A stretch of 64,000 nt of DNA from assembly GCF_000745015.1 (NCBI RefSeq), contig NZ_JQNA01000002.1:2046001-2110000 (forward strand). The letters are read 5' to 3'. The DNA comes from Burkholderia sp. 9120. Lineage in GTDB: Bacteria > Pseudomonadota > Gammaproteobacteria > Burkholderiales > Burkholderiaceae. The notes beneath the pieces are model-generated. The model was not told the DNA's origin, made no database searches, and was given only the letters and a program-made list of their open reading frames with translations. Below are positions 6,900 through 15,826 of this stretch, in pieces. The position numbers and the translations under genes are program-made. How positions within the stretch are numbered: position 1 is the stretch's first letter; each line of letters begins with the position of its first letter.

Positions 6900-9050
6900 A
6901 TGCTCACCACGCTAACCCGCTTACTAAAAAAATGGCGAGCCTCCCGCGACGGCGGCCACCAGCTAGACGCACTCCTTGCGATAGCGAACAAATCCGCCCC
7001 GTACGCGGACCGCAGCGAATGGTTGATCGAACTCGCCCACTGGATCCGTCGCGGCCGCGAAGTGCAGCAGACCACCAACGACGCGACAACGGAACAAACA
7101 ACAGAACAGGCAACAGCAACGCCAGCAACACCCCGCTCCAACCCAGCCCACACAAGAATCCGCTACTTACTGCACGTCCTGGACCGCAACCCCACCTGGA
7201 AGGCAAATGTCGCGGGCATCCTGCGAGCGCTATTACGCGAAAGCGACGGCCTCTCCTTACTCTGCGACGCCGGCATGCCCGTGCACTCAGGCTTCTTCGG
7301 CGCCCTCTTCGAGCGCCTCGAAGCCTCGCTGATCCCACCCGCGCCAAACCGCCGCGACCTGACCGCGATCGTCACGCTGATGTTCAGTTCAGAACACGAT
7401 GCCGACTGGATCGCCACGCTCCCCACCGACCTATTGGTCCGCATCCGAGCGCTCTTCGACTACGAACCCGACGAAACCGAAACACAGAACACCACCCCGT
7501 TCTCCCTCGACCTGCTAGCCGCCCTGCACAACCTGACCTGCCAGATCAGCTCAACCGGCCTATCGCAAATCGTCCGCAGCCGCATCGGCGAAGTTGACAC
7601 CCGCGAAACCAGCGACGTCCGCATCGCGATGGAAAAGCAACCGTTCTACCGCCTCACCCGCGCGATGCTAGCCGTCGAAGCCGCGCATCAATCCGTCGCC
7701 GCAGGCGAACCGCAAGACAAGCTTCTGCACGAAGTCAACTACCTGCGCCTGCTGCTCGACGAATGCCGCAGCGCCACCGACAAAGTCTTCGCCCATCTCT
7801 ACCGAAACGGCGTCAGCGTCGACATCGTGTTCCAGGTCGAGCGGATGCGCATGCGCATCGTGCGCGCCGAGCATCTGCTCAACGCATGGATGGCGCAAGA
7901 CGACCCGCACGCCGGCGCACGCCTCACCGCCGAACTCGTCAACGCGAATCACGCGAGCCAAAGCGTCGCGCATCTGGTGCGCAGCAATTTCTCGCTGCTA
8001 GCGCGCAAAGTCGTCGAGTACAGCGCCGACACCGGCGAACACTACATCGCCCGCGATCGCGCCGAGTATCTGAAGATGCTGCGCATGGCCGCCGGCGGCG
8101 GACTCGTCACCGTCGTCACGGTCTGCGTGAAATTCGCCATCACCGGCGTGCATCTGCAAGCCATGCTCGAAGGCCTGCTGGCCGGTATCAACTACGCCGC
8201 CAGCTTCCTGCTGATGCACTTCCTGCACTTCTCGCTCGCCACCAAACAACCGGCCATGACCGCGCCGACCCTCGCCCGCGAACTCGACGGCACCGGCACG
8301 CCGGCCGGCGTCGACAGCTTCGTGAGTTCGGTGATGGCGCTGATGCGCACGCAGGCCGCCGCCGTCCTCGGCAACGTGCTGCTCGTGTTCCCCGTCTGCT
8401 TCGGCGTGCAGTTGCTCTGGCACACGCTCTTCAACGCCAACATCATCTCGCCGGAGAAGGCCCACGCCACGCTGCATTCCTTCTCGCTGATCGGACCCAC
8501 GCCCTTCTACGCCGCGTTGACCGGCGTGCTGCTGTGGTCGTCCAGCCTGATCGCCGGTTGGGCGGACAACTGGTTCGTCCTGCATCGCGTCGGCGATGCG
8601 CTCGCCTACAACCGGCGTCTGCGCCTGACGCTCGGCGCAGCGGGCGCGGCGCGTCTCGCGCAGGCTTGCCGCTCGAACGTGGCAGGCGTTGTCGGCAATA
8701 TCACGCTGGGTCTGATGTTGGGGCTCGTCCCGGCGATCCTCACCGCGTTCGCCTTCACCTTCGAAGTGCGTCACGTGACGCTCAGCGCCGGCTCGATCGG
8801 TGTCGCGCTCGGCGTGCTCGGCAAGGACGCGTTGAAGCTGCCGGAACTCTGGTGGGCCGTGGCGGGGGTCGGCAGCATGGCCATCCTCAACGTGGCCGTA
8901 AGCTTCGCGCTCGCGTTCTACATGGCCGTCCGGTCGCGCGATCTGCGGCGCAACGCGGTGCGCTCGCTGCGTGGCGCGATCTGGCAGCGGGTGTTTCAGC
9001 GTCCGCAGGAACTGTTCTGGCCGACGAAAACCGCGCCCGAAAGCAAGTAA
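6900..9050 (+). CDS. Gcr-family ('site-specific recombinase', PF10136) membrane protein
   Basis: Protein of 716 residues. The first 390 are soluble and helical with no recognisable catalytic motif. The rest holds several strongly hydrophobic segments (about 397-420, 425-445, 485-510, 535-555, 600-625, 630-650 and 665-690), so it is an integral membrane protein. It matches what is widely annotated as site-specific recombinase Gcr, but neither the tyrosine-recombinase R-H-R-Y set nor a serine-recombinase core is visible, and the membrane topology argues against that role. It stands alone, 180 bp after the repeat module. The first 200 codons use more A/T-ending codons than the rest. The ribosome site is weak. 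Confidence 0.75.
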   Translation: MLTTLTRLLKKWRASRDGGHQLDALLAIANKSAPYADRSEWLIELAHWIRRGREVQQTTNDATTEQTTEQATATPATPRSNPAHTRIRYLLHVLDRNPTWKANVAGILRALLRESDGLSLLCDAGMPVHSGFFGALFERLEASLIPPAPNRRDLTAIVTLMFSSEHDADWIATLPTDLLVRIRALFDYEPDETETQNTTPFSLDLLAALHNLTCQISSTGLSQIVRSRIGEVDTRETSDVRIAMEKQPFYRLTRAMLAVEAAHQSVAAGEPQDKLLHEVNYLRLLLDECRSATDKVFAHLYRNGVSVDIVFQVERMRMRIVRAEHLLNAWMAQDDPHAGARLTAELVNANHASQSVAHLVRSNFSLLARKVVEYSADTGEHYIARDRAEYLKMLRMAAGGGLVTVVTVCVKFAITGVHLQAMLEGLLAGINYAASFLLMHFLHFSLATKQPAMTAPTLARELDGTGTPAGVDSFVSSVMALMRTQAAAVLGNVLLVFPVCFGVQLLWHTLFNANIISPEKAHATLHSFSLIGPTPFYAALTGVLLWSSSLIAGWADNWFVLHRVGDALAYNRRLRLTLGAAGAARLAQACRSNVAGVVGNITLGLMLGLVPAILTAFAFTFEVRHVTLSAGSIGVALGVLGKDALKLPELWWAVAGVGSMAILNVAVSFALAFYMAVRSRDLRRNAVRSLRGAIWQRVFQRPQELFWPTKTAPESK

Positions 9051-9072
9051 GTCCGCGGCCGGCGGTGGCTCG

Positions 9073-9216
9073 GTGGGCCGTTTCAGGTCGAGCCGCCATG
9101 CCATCGCACGAGGCGGCTCAGCCGACCGCGTACGGGCGGCGGCGGTTCGGCAGGCCGTCTCAGCCCGGCCCGCCACGCAATCGCGCGGGCCGCCCACCCC
9201 GACCGCGTACAATGGC
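9073..9216 (+). repeat. Imperfect 77-bp direct duplication
   Basis: Two divergent copies with a 77-bp offset: GGCCGTTTCAG at 9076 versus GGCCGTCTCAG at 9153, and GACCGCGTAC at 9124 versus 9201. It fills most of the gap between the Gcr gene and the RlmL-like gene. Only the second copy ends in TACAAT. Confidence 0.75.
9208..9213 (+). promoter_or_regulatory. Candidate -10 element of the RlmL-like gene
   Basis: TACAAT lies 33 bp before the start at 9246. The -35 position is GC-rich and unconvincing, so the assignment rests on the -10 hexamer and its location. Confidence 0.35.
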
Positions 9217-9245
9217 GCCTTATCTAACGCCTTCCGGCAACCTCA

Positions 9246-10541
9246 ATGTCCTTCGATTTCTTCCTCCCTTGCCCACGCGGCCTTGAAGCTTCGCTCGCGG
9301 CCGAACTCGCCGAGATCGCCGCCAGGCACATCAACGGCGCGCAGTTCGTGGCCGGCGCTCAAGTGCCGGGCGGCGTGCATTTCCGCGGAGGCTGGGCTGC
9401 CGGCATGGCCGCCAACCTGCATTCGCGACTCGCGAGCCGCGTGCTGCTGAAGATCGCGCATCGTCCGTATCGCAGCGAGCAGGATATTTACGCGCTGGCG
9501 CTCGAGCAGCGTTGGGAACAGTGGTTCTCAGCCAAAGAAACGCTGCGCGTGGACGTCACCGCGATCAAATCGCCGCTGCGCAGCCTGGAATTCACCACAC
9601 TGCGCGTCAAGGACGCGATCTGCGACCGTCTGCGCGAAGTCAGCGGCGACCGGCCGAGCATCGACACCGCCACGCCCGACGTACGCGTGTTCGCGTTCCT
9701 CACGGCCACCGAGTGCACGCTTTACCTCGACACCTCCGGCGATCCGCTCTTCAAACGCGGCTGGCGCCTCGACAAGGGCGCGGCGCCGCTGCGTGAGAAC
9801 CTGGCGGCGGGCATCCTGCGTCTGACCGGCTGGAACGCCGGTACGCCGCTGTATGACCCGATGTGCGGCAGCGGCACGTTCCTCGCGGAAGCCGCGCAAG
9901 TCGCGTTGAACATCGCGCCGGGCGCGGAGCGCCGCTTCGGTTTCGAGAGGCTCAAGCAGTTCGAAGCCAAGACCTGGCAGCCGCTGAAGGCCGCCGCGCT
10001 CGACGCAAAGCACGCCGGGCGCAGCTCGCGCGCCGATCTGCAGATCTTCGGCAGCGATATTTCCGGCGACATGCTCGACAAGGCGCGCGCCAACTTCGAG
10101 CGCGCCGGCTTGCCGAACATCCCGCTTAAACAGGTCGACGCGCGCGGCATGACCTCGCCGTCGTCGGACGCGGGCATTCTGGTCGCCAATCCGCCGTACG
10201 GCGAGCGGATCGAAGTGCGTGGTCGCAATGCGCGCGGCGAGATCCGCGAAGGCCGCGCCAATCGTGAGCCCCGCGAAGACGACAGTTTCCATCGCGCTCA
10301 GGAAGAAGCGCCGGATAGCGAGTTCTTCCAGTTGCTCGGCGACGCGCTGAAGCAGCGCTTCACCGGCTGGCATGCGTTCATCCTGACGTCGGATCGCAAG
10401 TTGCCGGGTCAGTTGCGTTTGCGCGAATCGACCAAAACGCCGCTTTTTAATGGCGCGCTCGAATGCCGGTTGTTCCGCTTCGACCTGATCGCGGGCAGCG
10501 TGCGGCAACGGCCGCAGCAGAGCGATACGCCGGCGGAGTGA
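9246..10541 (+). CDS. rlmL: RlmL-type 23S rRNA guanine-N2 methyltransferase (THUMP + MTase)
   Basis: Protein of 431 residues with an N-terminal ferredoxin-like/THUMP region (about 1-155) and a class I SAM-dependent methyltransferase domain. The SAM loop DPMCGSGT lies at about 205-212 and the catalytic NPPY at about 314-317. This is the arrangement of the RlmL half of E. coli RlmKL, which makes m2G2445 in 23S rRNA; the RlmK half is absent. A charged Arg/Glu-rich insertion of about 35 residues follows NPPYGER. A strong terminator follows. The exact target base is inferred from family. Confidence 0.85.
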   Translation: MSFDFFLPCPRGLEASLAAELAEIAARHINGAQFVAGAQVPGGVHFRGGWAAGMAANLHSRLASRVLLKIAHRPYRSEQDIYALALEQRWEQWFSAKETLRVDVTAIKSPLRSLEFTTLRVKDAICDRLREVSGDRPSIDTATPDVRVFAFLTATECTLYLDTSGDPLFKRGWRLDKGAAPLRENLAAGILRLTGWNAGTPLYDPMCGSGTFLAEAAQVALNIAPGAERRFGFERLKQFEAKTWQPLKAAALDAKHAGRSSRADLQIFGSDISGDMLDKARANFERAGLPNIPLKQVDARGMTSPSSDAGILVANPPYGERIEVRGRNARGEIREGRANREPREDDSFHRAQEEAPDSEFFQLLGDALKQRFTGWHAFILTSDRKLPGQLRLRESTKTPLFNGALECRLFRFDLIAGSVRQRPQQSDTPAE

Positions 10542-10583
10542 GGCAACGGTTTCAACCGCTCGCTGTAAAACGAATGGGATGTT

Positions 10584-10618
10584 AAAAAACCGCGGACTCG
10601 GCTCCGCGGTTTTTTTTC
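10584..10618 (+). terminator. Rho-independent terminator after the RlmL-like gene
   Basis: Perfect stem AAAAAACCGCGGA / TCCGCGGTTTTTT with a 6-nt loop and a run of eight T. The A-run on the other side would let it act in both directions, but it serves the plus-strand gene. Confidence 0.95.
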
Positions 10619-10744
10619 GTCGACATTTTGTGGGTGCTGCTGCCACACCCTACTGACACCACGCTGTCAGTAGCACCCCCGCACACTCCTTCTCACGCCA
10701 TCCGGCGCTTTGCACGGCTTACCCGCCATCCACAGGAGAGTGAC

Positions 10745-11128
10745 ATGTCCAACGCATCCAAGGTTGTTGCCTGGTTCGAAATCCCGTCCGTCGATTTCGA
10801 TCGCGCTGTCCGCTTTTACGAAACCACGTTCGACGTCAAACTGAACGTGCAGGAAGTCGGCGGCCGTCCGATCGCCATCTTCGGCTACGAAGAGCCGGCC
10901 ACGGGCGGCGCGATCGTCCACAATCCGGCCATGAAGCCGACCGACGACGGCGTGCTCGTCTATCTGAACGCACAACCGAACGTCGACACGGTGCTCGCGC
11001 GCGTCGAGCAGGCCGGTGGCAGGACCGACGGTCCGGTGATCAAGCTGCCGCAGGATATCGGCTACATCGCGTTCTTCACCGATACGGAAGGCAACCGCCT
11101 CGGTCTGCATTCGCGGACCAACGGTTAA
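10745..11128 (+). CDS. VOC-family (glyoxalase/bleomycin-resistance fold) protein
   Basis: Protein of 127 residues from the ATG at 10745, preceded by CAGGAGAG as ribosome site. It contains one full VOC domain (two beta-alpha-beta-beta-beta modules), starting 'VVAWFEIPSVDFDRAVRFYE' and ending 'TEGNRLGLHS'. Such proteins are often metal-dependent lyases, isomerases or dioxygenases, or binding proteins; the substrate cannot be read from sequence. A WYL-type regulator follows 123 bp downstream on the same strand and may regulate it. Confidence 0.85.
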   Translation: MSNASKVVAWFEIPSVDFDRAVRFYETTFDVKLNVQEVGGRPIAIFGYEEPATGGAIVHNPAMKPTDDGVLVYLNAQPNVDTVLARVEQAGGRTDGPVIKLPQDIGYIAFFTDTEGNRLGLHSRTNG

Positions 11129-11251
11129 AGCGCAACGCAACGCCTCCGCCCGCAGACGTGCGTGCGGGAGCCGCCAAAACGCTGACCGGGGCACGGCATG
11201 CGGCGCTATCATCGCGGGACCGTTCCCGTCCTCTTCTACCAATCACCCACG

Positions 11252-11938
11252 ATGACGCGCCGCGCCGACCGCCTGTTCCAGATCGCCGAACTGCTGCGCG
11301 GACGGCGTCTGACCACCGCGCAACAACTCGCCGACTGGCTCAATATTTCGCTACGCACGGTCTATCGCGACGTGCGCGATCTGCAACTGTCGGGTGTGCC
11401 GATTGAAGGCGAAGCGGGCATTGGCTACCGTCTGAGCCGCGCGGCGAGTCTGCCGCCACTCACCTTCACTGCGGACGAACTCGCCGCGCTCGCCGCCGGC
11501 GCGCGCATGCTCGAATCGTGGGGCGGCTCAGGCTTCGCGAGCGGCGCGCGTGGCGCGCTGGCGAAGATCGCTTCTGCCATGCCGGCCGATAAACGCGCGG
11601 CGCTCGAGCGGCTCGCTGTGTTCGCGCCGTCGTTTCACATTAAAGGGGATTTCTCGACGCAGCTCGACGCGCTGCATCGCGCGATCGACACGCGGCATGT
11701 GGTGGGGTTTGCTTATACCGATGCGAGTGGCGCGGCGAGCGAGCGGCGCGTGTGGCCGCTTGCGCTCGCGTATTGGGGCGCGCGCTGGACGCTGGGCGCG
11801 TGGTGCGAGTTGCGCAGCGACTTTCGCAATTTCAGCCTGGAGAAGATGCAGAACCTTCAGATGCTCGAACAGTATCCGGATCAGGAAGGGAAGAGGTTGG
11901 CGGATTTGATGCGGCATGTGAATGCGAAGCCGCGGTAG
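11252..11938 (+). CDS. YafY-type HTH/WYL transcriptional regulator
   Basis: Protein of 228 residues from the ATG at 11252; an upstream in-frame ATG at 11198 gives an implausible tail. Residues 5-60 are a DeoR/HTH_11 winged helix ('LADWLNISLRTVYRDVRDL') and residues 130-220 form the WYL ligand-sensing region. Proteins of this kind usually regulate neighbouring genes in response to a small ligand or oligonucleotide. Here the likely neighbour is the VOC gene just upstream. It converges on the pnt operon. Confidence 0.85.
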   Translation: MTRRADRLFQIAELLRGRRLTTAQQLADWLNISLRTVYRDVRDLQLSGVPIEGEAGIGYRLSRAASLPPLTFTADELAALAAGARMLESWGGSGFASGARGALAKIASAMPADKRAALERLAVFAPSFHIKGDFSTQLDALHRAIDTRHVVGFAYTDASGAASERRVWPLALAYWGARWTLGAWCELRSDFRNFSLEKMQNLQMLEQYPDQEGKRLADLMRHVNAKPR

Positions 11939-11953
11939 AAAGGGACTAAAGGC

Positions 11954-11989
11954 GAATTCGCAGCCCCTCGCCTGGCAGGCCGCGAATTC
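11954..11989. terminator. Inverted repeat between convergent genes
   Basis: GAATTCGC (11954-11961) and GCGAATTC (11982-11989) form an 8-bp stem around a 20-nt GC-rich loop, midway between the converging WYL regulator and pntB. No T-run follows on either strand, so a terminator role is only plausible. Confidence 0.35.
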
Positions 11990-12000
11990 ACCACGCCGGT

Positions 12001-13455
12001 TTATTCCACCGCCTTCACCATATCCTCGATCACCTTCTTCGCATCCCCGAACACCATCATCGTCTTGTCCATATAGAACAGATCGTTGTCGAGCCCGGCA
12101 TAACCCGCCGCCATCGACCGTTTGTTCACGATGACCGTGCGCGCCTTATACGCCTCGATAATCGGCATCCCCGCAATCACCGACTTCGGATCGGTCTTCG
12201 CGGCCGGGTTCACCACGTCGTTCGCGCCGAGCACCAGCACCACATCGACCTGACCGAACTCGCCGTTGATGTCGTCCATTTCGAACACCATGTCGTACGG
12301 CACTTCGGCTTCCGCGAGCAGCACATTCATGTGCCCCGGCATCCGTCCGGCCACCGGGTGAATCGCGTACTTCACATCGATACCCTTCTCGACCAGCTTG
12401 TCGGTCAACTCCTTCAACGCATGCTGCGCGCGCGCCACTGCGAGGCCATAACCCGGCACGATCACGACCGTCTCAGCATTGCCGAGCATGAACGACGCAT
12501 CATCGGCCGAACCGGATTTCACCGGACGCTGTTCCGCCGACCCACCCGCCGCCGCCGCGCCCGCTTCGTTACCGAAGCCGCCGAGAATCACATTGAAGAA
12601 CGAGCGGTTCATCGCGCGGCACATGATGTACGACAGAATCGCGCCCGACGACCCCACCAGCGAGCCCGCGATAATCAGCATCGGATTGTTCAGCGAGAAG
12701 CCGATGCCCGCCGCCGCCCAACCCGAATACGAGTTCAGCATCGACACGACCACCGGCATATCCGCGCCGCCGATCGGGATGATGATCAGCACGCCGAGCA
12801 CGAACGCGATGAGCGTCATGATGATGAACGGCAGCCACGACTGCGTGAGGAAGAAGATGACGCCGAAGCCGAGCATCGCGAGTGCGAGCATCAGGTTGAT
12901 CAGATGCTGGCCGCCATACACAACCGGCGCGCCCTGAAACAACCGGAACTTGTATTTCCCCGACAGCTTGCCGAACGCGATCACCGAACCGGAGAACGTA
13001 ATCGCGCCGACGAACGTGCCGATAAACAACTCGACGCGATTGCCATACGGCAGGAAACCCGGCGTCATGTTGTCCGGATCGACGAGACCAAACGCCGACG
13101 GCTCCGACACCACCGCATACGCAATACACACGGCGGCGAGACCGATCAGCGAGTGCATGGCCGCGACCAGTTCCGGCATCTTGGTCATCTCGACGCGCGC
13201 GGCGACGAACGCGCCGATCGCGCCGCCGATCACCAACGCGACCAGCAGCAAACCGAGCCCCAACCCGAGATTCGAGCCAAGCGCATTCGCCTGCTTGACG
13301 ATCAGCGCGAGAGTCGTGACGATCGCGATCGCCATCCCGACCATGCCGAAGGTATTGCCAATGCGCGCCGTCTTCGGATTCGACAGCCCCTTGAGCGCCT
13401 GAATGAAACAGACGGACGCAACCAGATAAAGCAGCGTGACGACGTTCAGACTCAT
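12001..13455 (-). CDS. pntB: NAD(P) transhydrogenase subunit beta
   Basis: Protein of 484 residues matching PntB in length and layout: about nine membrane helices (residues 1-265) followed by the NADP(H)-binding domain III (about 300-484), with 'VIVPGYGLAVARAQHAL' and 'VLVLGANDVVNPAA'. With PntAa/PntAb it couples hydride transfer from NADH to NADP+ to proton import across the inner membrane. Its start overlaps the pntAB stop by one base, so it is the last gene of a three-gene operon. Confidence 0.97.
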   Translation of the reverse strand: MSLNVVTLLYLVASVCFIQALKGLSNPKTARIGNTFGMVGMAIAIVTTLALIVKQANALGSNLGLGLGLLLVALVIGGAIGAFVAARVEMTKMPELVAAMHSLIGLAAVCIAYAVVSEPSAFGLVDPDNMTPGFLPYGNRVELFIGTFVGAITFSGSVIAFGKLSGKYKFRLFQGAPVVYGGQHLINLMLALAMLGFGVIFFLTQSWLPFIIMTLIAFVLGVLIIIPIGGADMPVVVSMLNSYSGWAAAGIGFSLNNPMLIIAGSLVGSSGAILSYIMCRAMNRSFFNVILGGFGNEAGAAAAGGSAEQRPVKSGSADDASFMLGNAETVVIVPGYGLAVARAQHALKELTDKLVEKGIDVKYAIHPVAGRMPGHMNVLLAEAEVPYDMVFEMDDINGEFGQVDVVLVLGANDVVNPAAKTDPKSVIAGMPIIEAYKARTVIVNKRSMAAGYAGLDNDLFYMDKTMMVFGDAKKVIEDMVKAVE

Positions 13456-13787
13456 TACGCGTTCTCCTTGGCCGTCTTGGCTGCAACGAGCTTCTTCGGC
13501 TCTTTCTTGCGGAACATCTCCAGCATTCGCCTCGTGACGAGAAAGCCGCCGAACACGTTGACCGCCGCGAGCCCGACGGCGAGCGTGCCGAAGAACTTGC
13601 CCGTATCGCCGACCGTCAAGCCAGCGGCGAGCATCGCGCCGACGATCACGATCGCCGAGATCGCATTGGTCACGGCCATCAGCGGCGTGTGCAGCGCGGG
13701 CGTGACGTTCCAGACGACGTGGTAGCCGACGTAGATCGCCAGCACGAAGATGATCAGGTTGATGACGGTGTGGTTGATGACTTCCAT
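13455..13787 (-). CDS. pntAB: NAD(P) transhydrogenase subunit alpha, membrane part (PntAb)
   Basis: Protein of 110 residues with three or four membrane helices (about 8-28, 36-56 and 62-82), equal to the C-terminal membrane segment of E. coli PntA. In many beta- and alpha-proteobacteria this segment is a separate gene, as here. A GGAGAAC ribosome site precedes the start. It sits between pntAA (66 bp upstream) and pntB (one-base overlap). Confidence 0.95.
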   Translation of the reverse strand: MEVINHTVINLIIFVLAIYVGYHVVWNVTPALHTPLMAVTNAISAIVIVGAMLAAGLTVGDTGKFFGTLAVGLAAVNVFGGFLVTRRMLEMFRKKEPKKLVAAKTAKENA

Positions 13788-13853
13788 CGGTGTTCTCCTA
13801 TGTCGACCGGAGTTAGCGCTTTAGCGCTTACTTCGGTCCCATGCAACTCGTTG

Positions 13854-14996
13854 CTAGGTCTTGCGCGTAACTTCGCCGTCGCGGGCCAGCAGCGTGGCCG
13901 CGACGATGTCGTCCGCGAGATCGATATTCAACGTGCCTTCCTTCGTGACGATCAGCTTCAGGAAGTCGAGCAGGTTGCGCGCGTAAAGAGACGACGCATC
14001 GGCAGGCACCATCGACGCCAGATTCGTATAGCCGACGATCTGCACGCCATGTTTGACGACCACCTGATCCGCGACGGTCAGCGGGCAGTTGCCGCCACGC
14101 TGGCCTTCGTACTCGGCGCCGCGTCCGGCGGCAAGGTCGACCAGCACGGAGCCGGGTTTCATCGCCTGCACGGTGTCGACCGAGATCAGCGTCGGCGCGG
14201 CGCGGCCCGGAATCAGCGCGGTGGAGATCACCACGTCGGCCTGCTTCGCGCGCTCATGAACTAAAGCTGACTGCCGCGCGAGCCACGACGGCGGCATCGG
14301 CCGCGCATAGCCGCCGACGCCTTGCGCGGCTTCGCGCTCTTCGTCGGTTTCATAAGGCACGTCGAGAAACTTGGCGCCGAGCGATTCGATCTGCTCCTTC
14401 ACGGCCGGCCGCACGTCCGACGCTTCGATCACCGCACCCAGGCGCTTGGCGGTCGCGATCGCCTGCAAACCGGCGACACCCGCGCCGAGAATCAGCACGC
14501 GTGCCGCTTTCACGGTGCCGGCGGCCGTCATCAGCATCGGCATGAAGCGCGGATAAAGCGTCGCCGCCAGCAACACCGCCTTATACCCGGCGATGTTCGC
14601 CTGCGACGACAGCACGTCGAGGCTCTGCGCGCGCGTGGTGCGCGGCGCGGCTTCCAGAGCGAACGCGGTCACGCCGGCCGCAGCCAGTTTGGCCGAGTTT
14701 TCGGCGTTAAACGGATCGAGCATGCCGACCAGCGTCGCGCCGCGCTTGAGCAGCGGCAGTTCGGCGTCGGTGGGAGACTGGACTTTGAGAACGAGGTCGG
14801 CGGCGAATGCCGTAGCGGCGTCGACGATTTCAGCGCCGGCGGCCGTAAAGGCTTCGTCAGGAAAGCTTGCGCCGGTACCGGCGCCGCTCTGGATCGTGAC
14901 CCGGTGGCCCTGGGTCACATACTTCTTGACCGTTTCGGGCGTCGCGGCGACGCGGGTTTCGTGCGCGCGCGTCTCGGCTGGCACTCCGATGTGCAT
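13854..14996 (-). CDS. pntAA: NAD(P) transhydrogenase subunit alpha, NAD-binding part (PntAa)
   Basis: Protein of 380 residues from the ATG at 14996 (AGGAGGAAC upstream). The long in-frame extension to 15758 is antisense to nudJ and is rejected. The domain is AlaDh/PntAa: N-terminal 'MHIGVPAETRAHETRVAATP', the Rossmann loop 'LGAGVAGLQAIATAKRLGA' (about 170-188) and the RQD-loop-like region around 'YTNLASMVPADAS'. It binds NAD(H) in the transhydrogenase. First gene of the pnt operon; its promoter should lie in 14997-15287. Confidence 0.95.
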   Translation of the reverse strand: MHIGVPAETRAHETRVAATPETVKKYVTQGHRVTIQSGAGTGASFPDEAFTAAGAEIVDAATAFAADLVLKVQSPTDAELPLLKRGATLVGMLDPFNAENSAKLAAAGVTAFALEAAPRTTRAQSLDVLSSQANIAGYKAVLLAATLYPRFMPMLMTAAGTVKAARVLILGAGVAGLQAIATAKRLGAVIEASDVRPAVKEQIESLGAKFLDVPYETDEEREAAQGVGGYARPMPPSWLARQSALVHERAKQADVVISTALIPGRAAPTLISVDTVQAMKPGSVLVDLAAGRGAEYEGQRGGNCPLTVADQVVVKHGVQIVGYTNLASMVPADASSLYARNLLDFLKLIVTKEGTLNIDLADDIVAATLLARDGEVTRKT

Positions 14997-15287
14997 CTTT
15001 GTTCCTCCTCGACTTCCTGTTTGACTGACGACAGTTCGGCCGACGAGGCACGCCGGCTTGCAAGTGCAACGGCTAACGCCCCACTTTAACCGAAACCGAA
15101 GCCGCGTCGAAATCGGGGACAATGCGGGGGCTTGTACGGATGCGGGCCGCATCGTGCCGCGACGCGCGGGCAGGGCCGCCGTCTTGCCGGCGCGACCCAT
15201 TGCCACGACTGGACGCCGGTCGGCGACCCAGCCACTCCCCACCCGCTTCCCGGCAGCCCAGGCCCATAAACGGTAAAATGCGCACCC
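14997..15287. other. Divergent intergenic region pntAA / nudJ
   Basis: About 290 bp between divergent genes, expected to hold both promoters. A TAAAAT hexamer near 15274 is a possible -10 for nudJ, but it sits only about 10 bp before the start codon. No clear -35 box, operator or riboswitch is visible. Confidence 0.3.
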
Positions 15288-15767
15288 ATGAATCCGGAAT
15301 CCTGGCTGCCGCACGTCACCGTTGCGGCCATTGTCGAGCGTGACGGGCGGTTCCTGCTGGTCGAGGAACATACCGTCGACGGCCTGCGCCTGAACCAGCC
15401 CGCCGGCCATCTGGAGGCGGGAGAAACGCTGCTGGACGCGGTGATCCGCGAAACGCTCGAAGAAACCGCCCACCCGTTCGCGCCCGAGGCGCTGGTTGGC
15501 ATGTACATGACGCATTTCGAGCGGCCCGGTAGCGAAGGCGTGACCTATCTGCGCTTCACCTACTGCGGCACGAGCGGCGAACCGGACCCGGCGCGCGCGC
15601 TCGACCCCGACATTGTCCGCACGCTGTGGATGAGCGCCGACGAATTGCGCGCGTGTCCCGAGCGGCATCGCACGCCGCTGGTCATGCAGTGCGTCGACGA
15701 TTACCTCGCGGGCCGGCGTTTTCCGCTCGATTTCGTGCACACGCATTCGGTCGGGCAAAAACGGTAG
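15288..15767 (+). CDS. nudJ: Nudix hydrolase, NudJ-like
   Basis: Protein of 159 residues with a Nudix box starting 'GHLEAGETLLDAVIRETLEE' (about residues 44-65). The catalytic REUxEE core is present, but the Gly normally two residues after EE is Ala (EETA). NudJ in E. coli hydrolyses nucleoside tri/diphosphates and thiamine pyrimidine pyrophosphate and is encoded next to mnmA. The same neighbourhood here, 59 bp before mnmA, supports the name. Substrate preference cannot be told from sequence. Confidence 0.85.
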   Translation: MNPESWLPHVTVAAIVERDGRFLLVEEHTVDGLRLNQPAGHLEAGETLLDAVIRETLEETAHPFAPEALVGMYMTHFERPGSEGVTYLRFTYCGTSGEPDPARALDPDIVRTLWMSADELRACPERHRTPLVMQCVDDYLAGRRFPLDFVHTHSVGQKR

Positions 15768-15826
15768 CCGTCACGAGCGGCCGACCCACCATCCCATGAA
15801 GTCCCGCAGCACCCAGTGAGCATCTT

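Noticed and set aside
6613..6915. Plus-strand frame of 100 codons beginning in the right repeat module
   Set aside because: It is the mirror-image counterpart of the frame in the left module, low complexity, and overlaps the start of the Gcr gene.
6900..9050. Annotating the Gcr-family gene as a mobile-element recombinase
   Set aside because: It is a membrane protein without recombinase active-site residues, so proximity to the repeats is not evidence of mobility.
13854..15758. 634-codon minus-strand frame extending pntAA far upstream
   Set aside because: The extension runs antisense through nudJ. Homology, the ribosome site and the start 'MHIGVPAET' all place the start at 14996.
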